Source of the DNA: JBCCJA01 sp039045975
Lineage (GTDB): Bacteria > Planctomycetota > Planctomycetia > Planctomycetales > Planctomycetaceae
Reading direction: 5' to 3'
Assembly (NCBI GenBank): GCA_039045975.1
Contig: JBCCJA010000008.1
Span: 1-64,000 of the forward strand
Length of the DNA stretch: 64,000 nt
This document shows positions 47,077 through 55,837 of the stretch, in pieces; position 1 is the first letter of the stretch; every line of letters starts with the position of its first letter. A program made the translations under genes and the position numbers. The notes under the pieces were generated by a model, which did no database searches, was not told where the DNA came from, and saw only the letters and a program-made list of their open reading frames with translations.

Positions 47077-48282
47077 TCAGTCGCCGTCCGGCCGGAGATA
47101 GGCGATCGCCCTGTTTAGCGCCGCCCGGTCGACCTCGTGGACGTCGACCGGATCGCCGACGTCGCGGATCATCGTCAGGGTCAGCCGGCCGCCGAGGTGT
47201 CGCCGGAAGTCTTCCAGCCCGTCCCACAACGGTCCCGGGTCGTCGAGCAGGCCGTCCCACGTCGGCAACCGCAGCGTCCGCAAGGTCGCGAGCACCGCGT
47301 CGCGGGTCTCGGCGGCGAGCCCGAGTTTTTCGGCCGAATAGGCGACGTCGATCGCGAGCCCGATCGAGACCGCCTCGCCGTGACGCAGGCGGTGGCCCGA
47401 CAGCCCCTCGAGCCGGTGGGCCGACCAGTGTCCGAAGTCGAGCGGCCGCGCTTCGAGCGCCTCGAACGGGTCGCCGCCCGCGGTGATGTGCCGCAGGTGC
47501 AGCAGGGCCGATTCCCGGATCACGCCGGCGGAGACTTCGTCGTCGCGGTCCGCGATTAGGTCCGCCCGCGAGGTCAACGAGCGGAACAACTTCGGGCTCT
47601 TCAGCAGGGCGACCTTCACCGCCTCGCTGAACCCGGCGACGAAGTCGCGGTCCGAGAGAGACCGCAAGACCGCGGCGTCATTGATCACGCCCCACGGCAC
47701 GGCGAACGTGCCGCACCAGTTCTTTTGGCCGAAGAGGTTGACCGCGTTCTTCACGCCGACGCCGGAGTCGGCCTGCGCGAGTGTCGTCGTCGGCAGGCGG
47801 ACGAGACGGAGGCCGCGGTGGGCGATTGCGGCAGCGTAGCCGACCGCGTCGAGCACCGCCCCGCCGCCGCAGACGAGGACGTAGCTCCGCCGGTCGAGGC
47901 CGTGACGGTCGATGTCGGCGAGAACCCGTTCGACGACCGACGGGTCGTGTTTGCTCGCCTCGCCGCCCGGGACGGTCGCGACCCCGCCGCAGAGTTCGAC
48001 GCCGCCTTCCTCAAGCACGGCCGAGAGACGCGTGAGAAGTGTCGGATCGGCCGAGGCGGGGCCGTCGTCGCAGTAGGCCAAGACTTTCGGTGCCGAGTCG
48101 CCGCCCGGTTCGAGCAGACGCCACAACGTCTCGCGGTCGCGGCCGAAGACGTCCGCGGTGAACCGGAGCTGGTGGCGACACGGCACGGCGAAGTCGACGT
48201 CGAACGCGTCCGAGCCGTGCCCGTCGGCGAGGACGGTTCTTCCGTGAGAGTCCCGACGCGACGCGGCGGCCCGGCCGGTCAC
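47077..48282 (-). CDS. Sugar phosphate cyclase / 3-dehydroquinate synthase-like enzyme (EboD-like)
   Basis: NAD-dependent cyclase family; 401 residues from a GTG at 48282 that overlaps the upstream stop (GTGA). The nucleotide-binding part reads VLVCGGGAVLDAVGYAAA and RLPTTTLAQADSGVGVKNAVN. Metal ligands are expected from GFSEAVKVAL and from the two histidines in HWSAHRLEGL and LRHGEAVSIGL. The stretch SGVGVKN replaces SVGGKTG of true AroB, a change I associate with the EboD branch rather than the shikimate enzyme. No other ebo genes are near. Coupling to the NYN-CSD gene is unusual. Confidence 0.85.
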   Translation of the reverse strand: MTGRAAASRRDSHGRTVLADGHGSDAFDVDFAVPCRHQLRFTADVFGRDRETLWRLLEPGGDSAPKVLAYCDDGPASADPTLLTRLSAVLEEGGVELCGGVATVPGGEASKHDPSVVERVLADIDRHGLDRRSYVLVCGGGAVLDAVGYAAAIAHRGLRLVRLPTTTLAQADSGVGVKNAVNLFGQKNWCGTFAVPWGVINDAAVLRSLSDRDFVAGFSEAVKVALLKSPKLFRSLTSRADLIADRDDEVSAGVIRESALLHLRHITAGGDPFEALEARPLDFGHWSAHRLEGLSGHRLRHGEAVSIGLAIDVAYSAEKLGLAAETRDAVLATLRTLRLPTWDGLLDDPGPLWDGLEDFRRHLGGRLTLTMIRDVGDPVDVHEVDRAALNRAIAYLRPDGD

Positions 48283-49139
48283 GTCGCGGGCTGCGGTGCC
48301 GCGACGACTTCCGCTTCCTCTTCGGAAACGACGGCCGTGTCGGTCCCGTTCGACTTCACGTTCCAGCCGGCGCGGTATTCGACGGCGTCGATCGCCCGGA
48401 CCTTGCCGTCGGGCTGTTCCTCGAGATCGAACTCGATGACGGCCCGCCGCTCCCGCAGGGCGGCGAAGGCCTGGTTCGTGACCGATTCGCCTTCTTCACC
48501 GAACTCGTTGATGTGCAGGAACACGTCGTCGCGGAAGTCGTCCCGCCCGAAGCCGGTGCGGACCGTCAGGAAGCCGAACCCGCGGTCCTCGTCGACGTGG
48601 TGCATGAACCCGCGGTGCGTGCCCTCGTCGTCCTTCGGCGGGAGCAGGTTCGGGATCAGCGGCCCGGCGAAGAACGTGTCGGCCGCCTCACGCAGCTCGC
48701 GGTCGCAGCCGTCGAAGGCGAGGACGTCGACCCGCTTACCCCGGTCCTGCAACGCCCTGATCAAGCGGATGAAGTCACCGTCGCCCGAGCCGATCAACAC
48801 ATAATCGAGTGCTTCGCACTGCAGCAACGCTTCGACCGCGAGCTCCAGGTCGGCCGCGCCCGAGGTCCGCTGCACGCCCTCGGAGTCGGTGAACCGCTTC
48901 ACCGGCTTGAGCACGAGCCGGAACCCGGTCCGCCGGATCACGTGGTGGTAGGAGTCGATCTTCTGTCGGTATCGCTCGTCGGAGTCGATCCGCTGTTCGT
49001 CGCGGGTCATGTACGCGTTCGCCCGGAGCACCGTCGTCCCCTGGGCGGCGACGAGGTCGAGGATCGCGTCGTAACGCATCCCCCAGCCGCCGTTGCGCGT
49101 CAGATTCTCGATATCGAGGAATACGCCAGCCTTGAGCAT
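48279..49139 (-). CDS. NYN (PIN-like) ribonuclease domain fused to a cold-shock-like domain
   Basis: The protein has 286 residues from the ATG at 49139 (MLKAGVFLDIENL); an in-frame ATG at 49196 would add 19 residues. The N-terminal NYN/LabA-type domain (about 1-165) has the expected acidic residues: D9 in FLDIEN, the Asp of SGAADLELAV (about 90) and GSGDGDF (about 118). A cold-shock-like OB domain follows at about 170-245 (RGFMHHVDEDRGFGFLTV, DVFLHINEF), then an acidic tail. This suggests an RNase with its own RNA-binding module. The stop overlaps the start of the cyclase gene by four bases, so the two are translated together. Confidence 0.82.
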   Translation of the reverse strand: MLKAGVFLDIENLTRNGGWGMRYDAILDLVAAQGTTVLRANAYMTRDEQRIDSDERYRQKIDSYHHVIRRTGFRLVLKPVKRFTDSEGVQRTSGAADLELAVEALLQCEALDYVLIGSGDGDFIRLIRALQDRGKRVDVLAFDGCDRELREAADTFFAGPLIPNLLPPKDDEGTHRGFMHHVDEDRGFGFLTVRTGFGRDDFRDDVFLHINEFGEEGESVTNQAFAALRERRAVIEFDLEEQPDGKVRAIDAVEYRAGWNVKSNGTDTAVVSEEEAEVVAAPQPAT

Positions 49140-49279
49140 CGCTCGCTGCTTTAAATCGAGAGAGTGTGGCTTCAAAAGTCGAGAGATCGACCACATCAGC
49201 GGAGACCGATCGGAATCACTCTGATCGGGCCGTCGGGCGACCGCAATCGAACGGCCGGTCGCAGCCCCGGCCGATCTGC

Positions 49280-49798
49280 TCAGGGCAGCAGGCCGCGGTC
49301 CCGCAGGTCGCCGATATTGCCCGGCGTGCTCTCGATCGCCTTCTCGACGGCGTACCGCACGAGCGCCGTCCCGGCCAACGGCCGCGGGGCCGACAGCACC
49401 GCGACCCGGTCTTCGTCCTCGTCTTCGAGCCGGTCGACGACACGTGCCAGTAACGTCTCGACGTCGGACCCGACCGGCTCCTCGTCCCGCGAGGTGTTCG
49501 CGAATCTGAGCCGCGGGATCTTCACGCCGCGGGCCATCATCAGCGTCGCGGCCGCGTCGTCTTCGTCGAAGAACCCGTCGAACTCGGGCCGGTCGGGCCC
49601 GGGCGTGATGATCTTCGGGCGACTGATCGTGATCTGGCCGCGAACGAGCCCGGCGTCGGCCGAGTCGTCGTCGGGCTCCAAGACGAGGGCGTACGGCAGA
49701 TCGGTATCGCCGAACGTGAACAGCGTGTACGGCACGTTGCGGACGATGCGGACGGCGTCCCACTGCTCGCGGAAGCGTGTGACTCGGTCGTCGTGCAT
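49280..49798 (-). CDS. Conserved-looking protein of unknown function
   Basis: A 172-residue acidic, soluble protein (MHDDRVTRFREQWDAVRIVRNVPYTLFTFGDTDLPYALVL...), not recognised. The mixed alpha/beta pattern, with no signal peptide or membrane segment, ends in a helix (ALVRYAVEKAIEST). It lies 140 bases upstream of the NYN gene on the same strand and is divergent from the FliN-like gene. It may be the first gene of a three-gene unit with the NYN-CSD protein and the cyclase. Confidence 0.7.
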   Translation of the reverse strand: MHDDRVTRFREQWDAVRIVRNVPYTLFTFGDTDLPYALVLEPDDDSADAGLVRGQITISRPKIITPGPDRPEFDGFFDEDDAAATLMMARGVKIPRLRFANTSRDEEPVGSDVETLLARVVDRLEDEDEDRVAVLSAPRPLAGTALVRYAVEKAIESTPGNIGDLRDRGLLP

Positions 49799-49946
49799 GG
49801 CGGCGGGGGCCGTGGGCGGATCGCGGCGGCGGCGGGCGGGCCTACAGTGTGGCCGCGGTCGACGCCGATAAGCACTGTAAGGCGCGCGAGGGAACCCGCC
49901 AGTCGGCCGCGCGACTCAAGGGACCTCCGCAGGGCGACGGAACGCC

Positions 49947-50789
49947 GTGATCGACGCGAACACCTTTCTCGCCACGTTCGAGGCCACGCCCGAGGGCTGC
50001 GCCGAGCCCTTCACGCAATGCTTCGACACGCCGGGCGTGTTCGCCGCCGAAGAGGCCGCGGCCTTCGACGCCGACGCGAAGCCGTCCGGGCTCGAAGGGC
50101 CGGGCGTCGTCGTCTATCTGACGTTCGGCGAACAGGCCGCCGCCGTCGCCGTGCCCGAGACCCTGCCGCTGCCCGACTGGATCCACAGCCCCGACGACTC
50201 CCAGGCGGCGCGTCTGCAGACGCTCGCGATGGAGTGGTCGCTGACCCTCGCGCCCGAAGGACTCGAGGCGACCGAGTTCGAGACCCGTGTCGTCGCCGAC
50301 ATCGCCGCCGCGGTCATCCCCGACGGCGAGGCCCAGTACGTCCCGCTCAAGTTCCGGCCCGAGGGCGAGGACGACGGGCCGGCCTTCTGGATCGGCCCGG
50401 TGACGATCCCGGCCCCGGAAGCCGCCGCCGACGCGCCGCCTTCCGGCGACGCGGCCACGGCTCCGACCGATGCCGGTGCCGCCGACGGGTCGACCGCCGA
50501 GGAAGACGCGGCTTGGGACGCCGAGCGGCGTCGCCGCATCCGCCGATTGCAGCAGGTCCCGGTGCAGATCGTCGTCGAACTCGCCCGGAAGAAGGTCGAT
50601 CTGGAGAGCATCCTTTCGCTCAGCCAGGGCTCGCTCGTGACGTTCAGCAAGTCATGCGAAGAGCCGGTCGACCTGTACGTGAACAACTACCGCTACTGCC
50701 GCGGCGAGGCGGTGAAGATCGGCGAGAACTTCGGCCTGAAGGTGACCGAAGTCGGCGTCGTCGAGGCCCGCGAGAAACGCGTGTTCTGA
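49947..50789 (+). CDS. FliN-like protein (SpoA domain) with N-terminal extension
   Basis: The protein has 280 residues from a GTG at 49947. The C-terminal SpoA domain (about 200-275) matches the flagellar switch / type III C-ring family: VPVQIVVELARKKVDLESIL, LSLSQGSLVTF, EPVDLYVNN, GEAVKIGENFGLKVTEV. FliN proper needs only about 90-130 residues. The extra 190 are acidic, partly beta-rich (GVVVYLTFGEQAAAVAVPE), with a Pro/Ala/Asp linker before the SpoA part. No other flagellar gene is nearby. The role is probably in the flagellar C-ring, which is scattered in planctomycetes. Confidence 0.85.
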   Translation: MIDANTFLATFEATPEGCAEPFTQCFDTPGVFAAEEAAAFDADAKPSGLEGPGVVVYLTFGEQAAAVAVPETLPLPDWIHSPDDSQAARLQTLAMEWSLTLAPEGLEATEFETRVVADIAAAVIPDGEAQYVPLKFRPEGEDDGPAFWIGPVTIPAPEAAADAPPSGDAATAPTDAGAADGSTAEEDAAWDAERRRRIRRLQQVPVQIVVELARKKVDLESILSLSQGSLVTFSKSCEEPVDLYVNNYRYCRGEAVKIGENFGLKVTEVGVVEAREKRVF

Positions 50790-50890
50790 ATCGCCGGTCG
50801 GCCCGTCGGCCGGCCCCGCGTCGCTCCTATCGGGCGTCGGGCCCGTTACCATGCCGTGACCCGACCAGACCGCGTCCAGCCGCCCGCCCG

Positions 50891-51481
50891 ATGACGATCC
50901 TGATCCTCGACAACTACGATTCTTTTACATTCAACCTGTACCAGCGGTTCGGCGAGATCGATCCGACGCTCGACGTCCGCGTCGTCCGGAACGACAAGAT
51001 CGATCTCGACGCGATCGCGGCGGTCGGGGCGGACCGGATCGTCATCTCGCCCGGGCCGAAGACGCCGGCCGAGGCCGGCCTGTCGACCGCGGTCGTCGCC
51101 CGCTTCGGCGGCGAGGTCCCGCTGCTCGGCGTCTGTCTCGGCCACCAGTGCCTCTCGGCGGCGTTCGGCGGCAAGGTCGAGCCTGCCGTCAGGCTGATGC
51201 ACGGCAAGACGTCGGCGGTCGAACACGACGGCTCGGGCCTGTTCGCCGGGCTGGAAAGCCCGCTGACGGCGACCCGCTATCACAGCCTCGCCGTCCCGCC
51301 CGACGCCGTGCCCGCAGGCTTCGTTGTTAATGCCTGGGTCGACGACCCGGCGACCGGCACGCAAGAGGTCATGGGCATCCGGCACACCGAGAAACCGATC
51401 CACGGGTTGCAGTTCCACCCGGAGAGCTTCTTGACCGACCGCGGCCACGACATGCTGCGGAATTTCCTCGCCGCCGCGTGA
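50891..51481 (+). CDS. pabA: Glutamine amidotransferase subunit of aminodeoxychorismate/anthranilate synthase
   Basis: Releases ammonia from glutamine for the synthesis of p-aminobenzoate (folate) or anthranilate (tryptophan). The protein has 196 residues, the usual length. The N-terminus LILDNYDSFTFNL is diagnostic. The catalytic triad is intact: Cys in GVCLGHQ, His and Glu in FHPES. Without a neighbouring pabB or trpE, PabA and TrpG cannot be separated; the protein may serve both. Confidence 0.93.
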   Translation: MTILILDNYDSFTFNLYQRFGEIDPTLDVRVVRNDKIDLDAIAAVGADRIVISPGPKTPAEAGLSTAVVARFGGEVPLLGVCLGHQCLSAAFGGKVEPAVRLMHGKTSAVEHDGSGLFAGLESPLTATRYHSLAVPPDAVPAGFVVNAWVDDPATGTQEVMGIRHTEKPIHGLQFHPESFLTDRGHDMLRNFLAAA

Positions 51482-51654
51482 CGCGGTCCGCCCGCCGTGA
51501 TCGATCTTGACCGGTCGGCCGCGTTTCTCCGAAAACTCATATCCGGTCCGTCCTCATCGGCGGCCCGCACACCTCTCGCCGAGGCGGTCCCGCCGACGCG
51601 TCCCCACACACCGCGAGTCGCCCCGAGGCCGTCGGCGCCGCCCGACGTCGAATC

Positions 51655-53184
51655 ATGCCGTCGCTCGATCCCGACCGCCGCACCGACCGAGCGATCACGC
51701 TCGCGGAAGTCGGCCGGTTGATCGGCCGGCCCGATCTCTTCGCCGGCGACACGCGAACGATCACCCACGCGACCGACGACTCGCGACGCGTCGGGCCCGG
51801 CGGCCTGTTCGTCGCGACGGACGGAAACCGGCTCGACGGGGCCGACTTCGCCGCCGAAGCCGTCGCCCGCGGGGCCGCGGCGGTCATCTCGCACAAGGCC
51901 ATCGAGGTCGACGCCCCGACGGCCTTCGTCGACGACCCGCGGCCGGTCGCCTCGCTCGTCGAGGCCGCGATCGCCGGCCGACCCGACGACCGCGTCCGCG
52001 TCGCCGCCGTGACCGGGACCGACGGCAAGACGACGACCACCTGGCTGACACGCCATCTGCTCGGCACGGTCGGCCGCCGCTGCGGACTGGTCGGCACGAT
52101 CGAGACCGACGACGGCACGGCGACGCGTCCGGCCGTCCTGACGACGCCGAAGGCCGAGACCTTCTGGCCCCTGCTCGGCCGCATGGACGCCGCCGGCGTG
52201 CGGCACGCCGCCGTCGAATGCTCCAGCCAGGCGCTCGACCAACGACGTCTCGCCGGCCTGCGGATCGACGCCGCCGTCGTCACGAATCTGACGGCCGACC
52301 ATCTCGACTATCACGGCTCCGTCGACGCCTACGCGGCCGCGAAGGCACGCCTGTTCGAAGGGCTCCGCCCCGGCGGCTGGGCCGTGCTGAACGCCGACGA
52401 CCCGCGTTGCGACCGCTTCGCGGCGGCGGTCCCCGCCGGCCGTGCGGTCCTCCGGTTCGGCTTCGGGGAAGACGCCGATCTGGCCGCCCGCGACGTCCGT
52501 ATCGACGGCGACGGGACTTCGTTCACGCTCGCTTTCGGTCGAGACAGGCGGGCCGTGAGGCTGTCGCTGCCCGGCCGGCATAACGTCGCGAACGCCCTCG
52601 CCGCGTTGGCCGTCGCGGCCCGCTTCGGCCTGAACCTCGACGAGATCGCCGCCGGTCTCGAAACCGCCGTCGCGCCGCCCGGTCGACTCGAACGGGTCGC
52701 GACCGAGCCCTGCGACGTGTTCGTCGATTACGCCCACACGCCGGCGGCGTTGTCGCACGCGGTCGCGACGCTGCGGGAACATCTCGACGGCCGCCTGATC
52801 GTCGTCTGCGGCGCCGGCGGCGACCGCGACCCGTCCAAACGCCCCGGCCTCGGACAGGCCGCGTCGGCGGCCGATCTCGTCGTCGTCACTTCGGACAACC
52901 CGCGGACCGAGTCACCCGAGGCGATCATCCGTGACGTCGCCGCCGGCATCGGCGGCGGGGTCGAAATCCTCACGCTCGTCGACCGTGCCGCCGCGATCGA
53001 CGCTGCCCTCGCCGCGGCCCGACCCGGCGACCGCGTGCTCGTCGCCGGCAAGGGCCACGAACGTTTCCAAGACGTCGACACGCGGCGCGTCCCGTTCGAC
53101 GACCGCGTCGTCGCCGCCGAACTCGCTGACCGATATCGCACTAATGCCGTATCCCGGCCGACCGAGGCCGCGGTCCCCGTCTGA
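51655..53184 (+). CDS. murE: UDP-MurNAc-tripeptide synthetase MurE
   Basis: Adds the third amino acid to UDP-MurNAc-dipeptide in peptidoglycan synthesis. The protein has 509 residues. The ATP-binding loop GTDGKTTTTW is near residue 119, the central domain holds the lysine region, and the C-terminal domain carries TSDNPRTESP near 412. DNPR is the motif for meso-diaminopimelate use. GAGGDRDPSKRP is also typical. murF is not next; a terminator and palindrome separate it from mraY. Confidence 0.95.
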   Translation: MPSLDPDRRTDRAITLAEVGRLIGRPDLFAGDTRTITHATDDSRRVGPGGLFVATDGNRLDGADFAAEAVARGAAAVISHKAIEVDAPTAFVDDPRPVASLVEAAIAGRPDDRVRVAAVTGTDGKTTTTWLTRHLLGTVGRRCGLVGTIETDDGTATRPAVLTTPKAETFWPLLGRMDAAGVRHAAVECSSQALDQRRLAGLRIDAAVVTNLTADHLDYHGSVDAYAAAKARLFEGLRPGGWAVLNADDPRCDRFAAAVPAGRAVLRFGFGEDADLAARDVRIDGDGTSFTLAFGRDRRAVRLSLPGRHNVANALAALAVAARFGLNLDEIAAGLETAVAPPGRLERVATEPCDVFVDYAHTPAALSHAVATLREHLDGRLIVVCGAGGDRDPSKRPGLGQAASAADLVVVTSDNPRTESPEAIIRDVAAGIGGGVEILTLVDRAAAIDAALAAARPGDRVLVAGKGHERFQDVDTRRVPFDDRVVAAELADRYRTNAVSRPTEAAVPV

Positions 53185-53240
53185 CACTTCCCGCCGGCGT
53201 CCTGCCGGCACCCTCGATACCGAAACCGACACCTCGAACA

Positions 53241-53312
53241 CGGGACACGTGAGGCGGCTCGTCCAAGGACGGACCCACGGAGAACGGACTCTCCACCGCC
53301 TCACGTGCCCCG
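53241..53312. repeat. Inverted repeat downstream of murE
   Basis: Arms of 17 bases (53241-53257 and 53296-53312, one mismatch) with core CACGTGAGGCGG surround a 38-base loop. The gap between murE and mraY (53185-53585) holds this repeat and the terminator at 53518; I see no gene in it. Confidence 0.65.
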
Positions 53313-53517
53313 GCCTTTCCTCCCGGGCGTTCCGCCCGACCGACTTCCGAACCATCGAAACACACAAGGAACTGCGGACGGTCCGTACGGGCCCGCCGAG
53401 TTGCGGGATTCGTCGGGACGGCCGGGGAGACCCGGTCGGGAGCAACAAGACGCGTCGTCACGGTGATCTCTTAGGGTCGATCACTCCGGCACGTCGCTCC
53501 GCGGACGGACCGTCGTG

Positions 53518-53558
53518 CCGGGCGTCGGGGAGCGGGTCCCCGACGCCCGGAGATTTTT
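53518..53558 (+). terminator. Intrinsic terminator between murE and mraY
   Basis: A perfect 13-bp stem (53518-53530 with 53538-53550) is followed by AGATTTTTCC. It lies 334 bases after murE and only 28 bases before the mraY start. It therefore either controls read-through into mraY or ends an independent short transcript. Confidence 0.7.
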
Positions 53559-53585
53559 CCGTCGCTTAATCTTGGGCGAGGCGCC

Positions 53586-54563
53586 GTGGGCGGGCCGGAG
53601 GGAATCGCCGACCTGTGGGCCGCCGCCGCGGCGGCCGTCACGGCCTGCCTCGCCGTGACGGCGTTCGCGCCGCCCTTCCTGACCGTCGTCGGCCGCCGGT
53701 GCGGCGAGAAGATCAAATCGGCCTCGGTCCGCCTGGACACGTTGCAGCGTGCGAAGGCGGAAACGCCGACGATGGGCGGCCTCATCGTCGTCGCCGGCGT
53801 GACGCTCGCCGCCGTCGTCTGGGGCGACGTCGGATCGGTTGCGGTCCGGGCGACGCTGCTCGCCTTCGTCGGCTTCGCGGCGATCGGCGCCTGCGACGAC
53901 GTGATCAAGCTGCGGTCGTCGCGTCGCGGGCTGTCGCCGCGGCAGAAGTCACTGATGCAAGCCGGCGTCGCGGTCGCGGTCGTCGTCCCGATCGTCGGGG
54001 GGCCGGCCGACGCGACCGCGTCCGCGTGGTGCCTGCATTTCGCCTGGGTCGCGTGGGGCGTGTTCGTCGTCGTCGGGTCGTCGAACGGGGTGAATCTGAC
54101 CGACGGGATGGACGGGCTAGCGGGCGGGTGTGCGGTCACGGCGGCGACCGGCCTGACGTTCGCGATCGCGTCGGCGGGCGGGGAGTCGGGCGAAGTCGCG
54201 GTTGTGACGGCGGCACTCGCCGGCGGGCTACTTGGTTTCCTGCGGTTCAACCGGTTTCCCGCGCGGGTCTTCATGGGCGACACCGGGGCGCTCGCGGTCG
54301 GCGGGGCGATCGGCACCGCCGCGGTCGCGACCCGCTGCGAGTGGCTGCTCGCGGTCTGCGGCGGGGTGTTCGTCGTCGAAACGTTGAGCGTCATCGCACA
54401 GGTCGCCGGCCGCGACCTGTTCGGCCGCAAGCCGCTGCTGTGCAGTCCGCTGCATAACCACTTCCTGTTCGCCGGCGTCGCCGAGCCCCGGATCGTCGCC
54501 CGCTTCTGGGCCGCGTCGGCCGCCCTGACGACGACCGCCCTCGCCGTCCTCCGCTTCGTGTGA
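53586..54563 (+). CDS. mraY: Phospho-N-acetylmuramoyl-pentapeptide transferase MraY (short, variant motif)
   Basis: Membrane enzyme that makes lipid I; 325 residues from a GTG at 53586, somewhat shorter than the usual 350-360. Motifs in order: AETPTMGG, the Asp pair in CDDVIKL, NLTDGMDGLAGG, FMGDTGALAVGG and the C-terminal PLHNHFLFAG. The last is normally PIHHHxE, so the middle histidine is Asn here. About nine or ten hydrophobic segments are visible. The position before murG supports MraY over WecA. The unusual HNH and shortened N-terminus leave some doubt. Confidence 0.87.
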   Translation: MGGPEGIADLWAAAAAAVTACLAVTAFAPPFLTVVGRRCGEKIKSASVRLDTLQRAKAETPTMGGLIVVAGVTLAAVVWGDVGSVAVRATLLAFVGFAAIGACDDVIKLRSSRRGLSPRQKSLMQAGVAVAVVVPIVGGPADATASAWCLHFAWVAWGVFVVVGSSNGVNLTDGMDGLAGGCAVTAATGLTFAIASAGGESGEVAVVTAALAGGLLGFLRFNRFPARVFMGDTGALAVGGAIGTAAVATRCEWLLAVCGGVFVVETLSVIAQVAGRDLFGRKPLLCSPLHNHFLFAGVAEPRIVARFWAASAALTTTALAVLRFV

Positions 54564-54578
54564 GTCCCGGAGGCGGTC

Positions 54579-54724
54579 CACCAGCCTTGCCGCGTCAGCG
54601 GCGAGGGACATATCAGTCGGCCTGCTTCGAATGACGTGCCGGTCGACATCGACGACGCTCGGAGACCCGGGCGACGGCCGGCCCAACGCTGCGTTCCCTC
54701 GCCGCTGACGCGGCAAGGCTGGTG
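54579..54724. repeat. Long perfect inverted repeat between mraY and murG (family A)
   Basis: Perfect 30-base arms (54579-54608 and 54695-54724) with an 86-base loop. The core AGCCTTGCCGCGTCAGCGGC is identical to that of the rplK-rplA repeat. The right arm ends seven bases before the GTG chosen as murG start. Two copies with identical arms and unrelated loops argue for a mobile or convertible palindromic element. Confidence 0.87.
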
Positions 54725-54730
54725 TTTGCC

Positions 54731-55792
54731 GTGCAACCGATACGTCCGACCTACTTGTTCGCCGGCGGCGGCAGCGGCGGGCACGTCGCCCCGGGGCTGG
54801 CCGTCGCGGACGAGATCGTCCGTCGCCGGCCCGACGCCCGGATCGTCTTCGCCGGGTCGACCCGGCCGGTCGAGCGGTCCCTGCTCGCGGAGACGCCATA
54901 CGAGCACGTCGCCGTCGTCGGCGAGTCTTCGCGGACGATCCGCATGCCGGTTGCGACGCTGCGGGCGGCGGCGATGCTTCATGACCTCAAACCGGCCCAC
55001 GTCATCGGCCTCGGCGGGTGGCCGAGCGTGCCGACCGTCCTCGCCGCGACCTTCCGACGCCTGCCCGTCACACTCCTGGAACAGAACGTCGTCGCGGGCC
55101 GCGCGACCGAGTGGCTGGCCCGCCTCGGCCATCCGGTCTGCGGCGCTTTCGAAAAGACAGGCGACCGACTCCGCCCCGAACGCTTCTTCGCGACCGGTAA
55201 CCCCGTCCGGCCGCTTCGATGGAGGTCGCGAGTATCGGGCCGGCACGTGCTCGTACTCGGCGGTTCGCAGGGGGCCCACGGCCTGAATCGTGTCACGCTC
55301 GAGGCGATGACGCGGATCACGCCCGACTTGCGGTCGACGTTGCGGGTGACGCATCAGACCGGCCGACGCGACGCCGCCGTCGTCGCGGCCCGCTACGCCG
55401 CGTTGGGCGTCGACGCCGAAGTTGCCCCGTTCTTCGATGACATGCCCGCCCGCTACGCCGACGCGTCCGTGTGCGTCACGCGGGCCGGCGGGACGACGCT
55501 CGCCGAACTCGCGGCCGCACGGCTCGCGGCCGTCTGCGTGCCTTACCCCGATTCAGTGCGTGACCATCAGCTCGAAAATGCACGGCATTTCGCACGACAT
55601 GGGGCCGCGGTCGTCGTCGAGGAAAGCCGACGCGACGCCGCCTCCCTGGCGGTCCACCTGACGCGGCTGCTTCGGCACGAGGCCGCCCGGCTCGAAATGG
55701 CCGACGCGGCCGCCCGCTTGCACCGGCCCGACGCCGCCGCGGCGGTCGTCGATCGGCTCGGGATCGCCGACCCGATCGTCGTCGCGGCCTGA
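54731..55792 (+). CDS. murG: UDP-GlcNAc transferase MurG
   Basis: Adds GlcNAc to lipid I to give lipid II at the inner face of the membrane. The protein has about 353 residues from the GTG at 54731; a GTG at 54722 also lies in frame but falls within the palindrome arm. The N-terminal loop FAGGGSGGHVAPGLA, IGLGGWPSVPTVLAA, VLGGSQGAHGLN, HQTG and TRAGGTTLAELA are all family features. It is the third peptidoglycan gene of the region; murF, murD and ftsW are absent from the usual positions. Confidence 0.94.
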   Translation: MQPIRPTYLFAGGGSGGHVAPGLAVADEIVRRRPDARIVFAGSTRPVERSLLAETPYEHVAVVGESSRTIRMPVATLRAAAMLHDLKPAHVIGLGGWPSVPTVLAATFRRLPVTLLEQNVVAGRATEWLARLGHPVCGAFEKTGDRLRPERFFATGNPVRPLRWRSRVSGRHVLVLGGSQGAHGLNRVTLEAMTRITPDLRSTLRVTHQTGRRDAAVVAARYAALGVDAEVAPFFDDMPARYADASVCVTRAGGTTLAELAAARLAAVCVPYPDSVRDHQLENARHFARHGAAVVVEESRRDAASLAVHLTRLLRHEAARLEMADAAARLHRPDAAAAVVDRLGIADPIVVAA

Positions 55793-55837
55793 CGCCCGGC
55801 ACTTCACCGCGTGTCTCACGGGCCGTATCGTGCCGGC

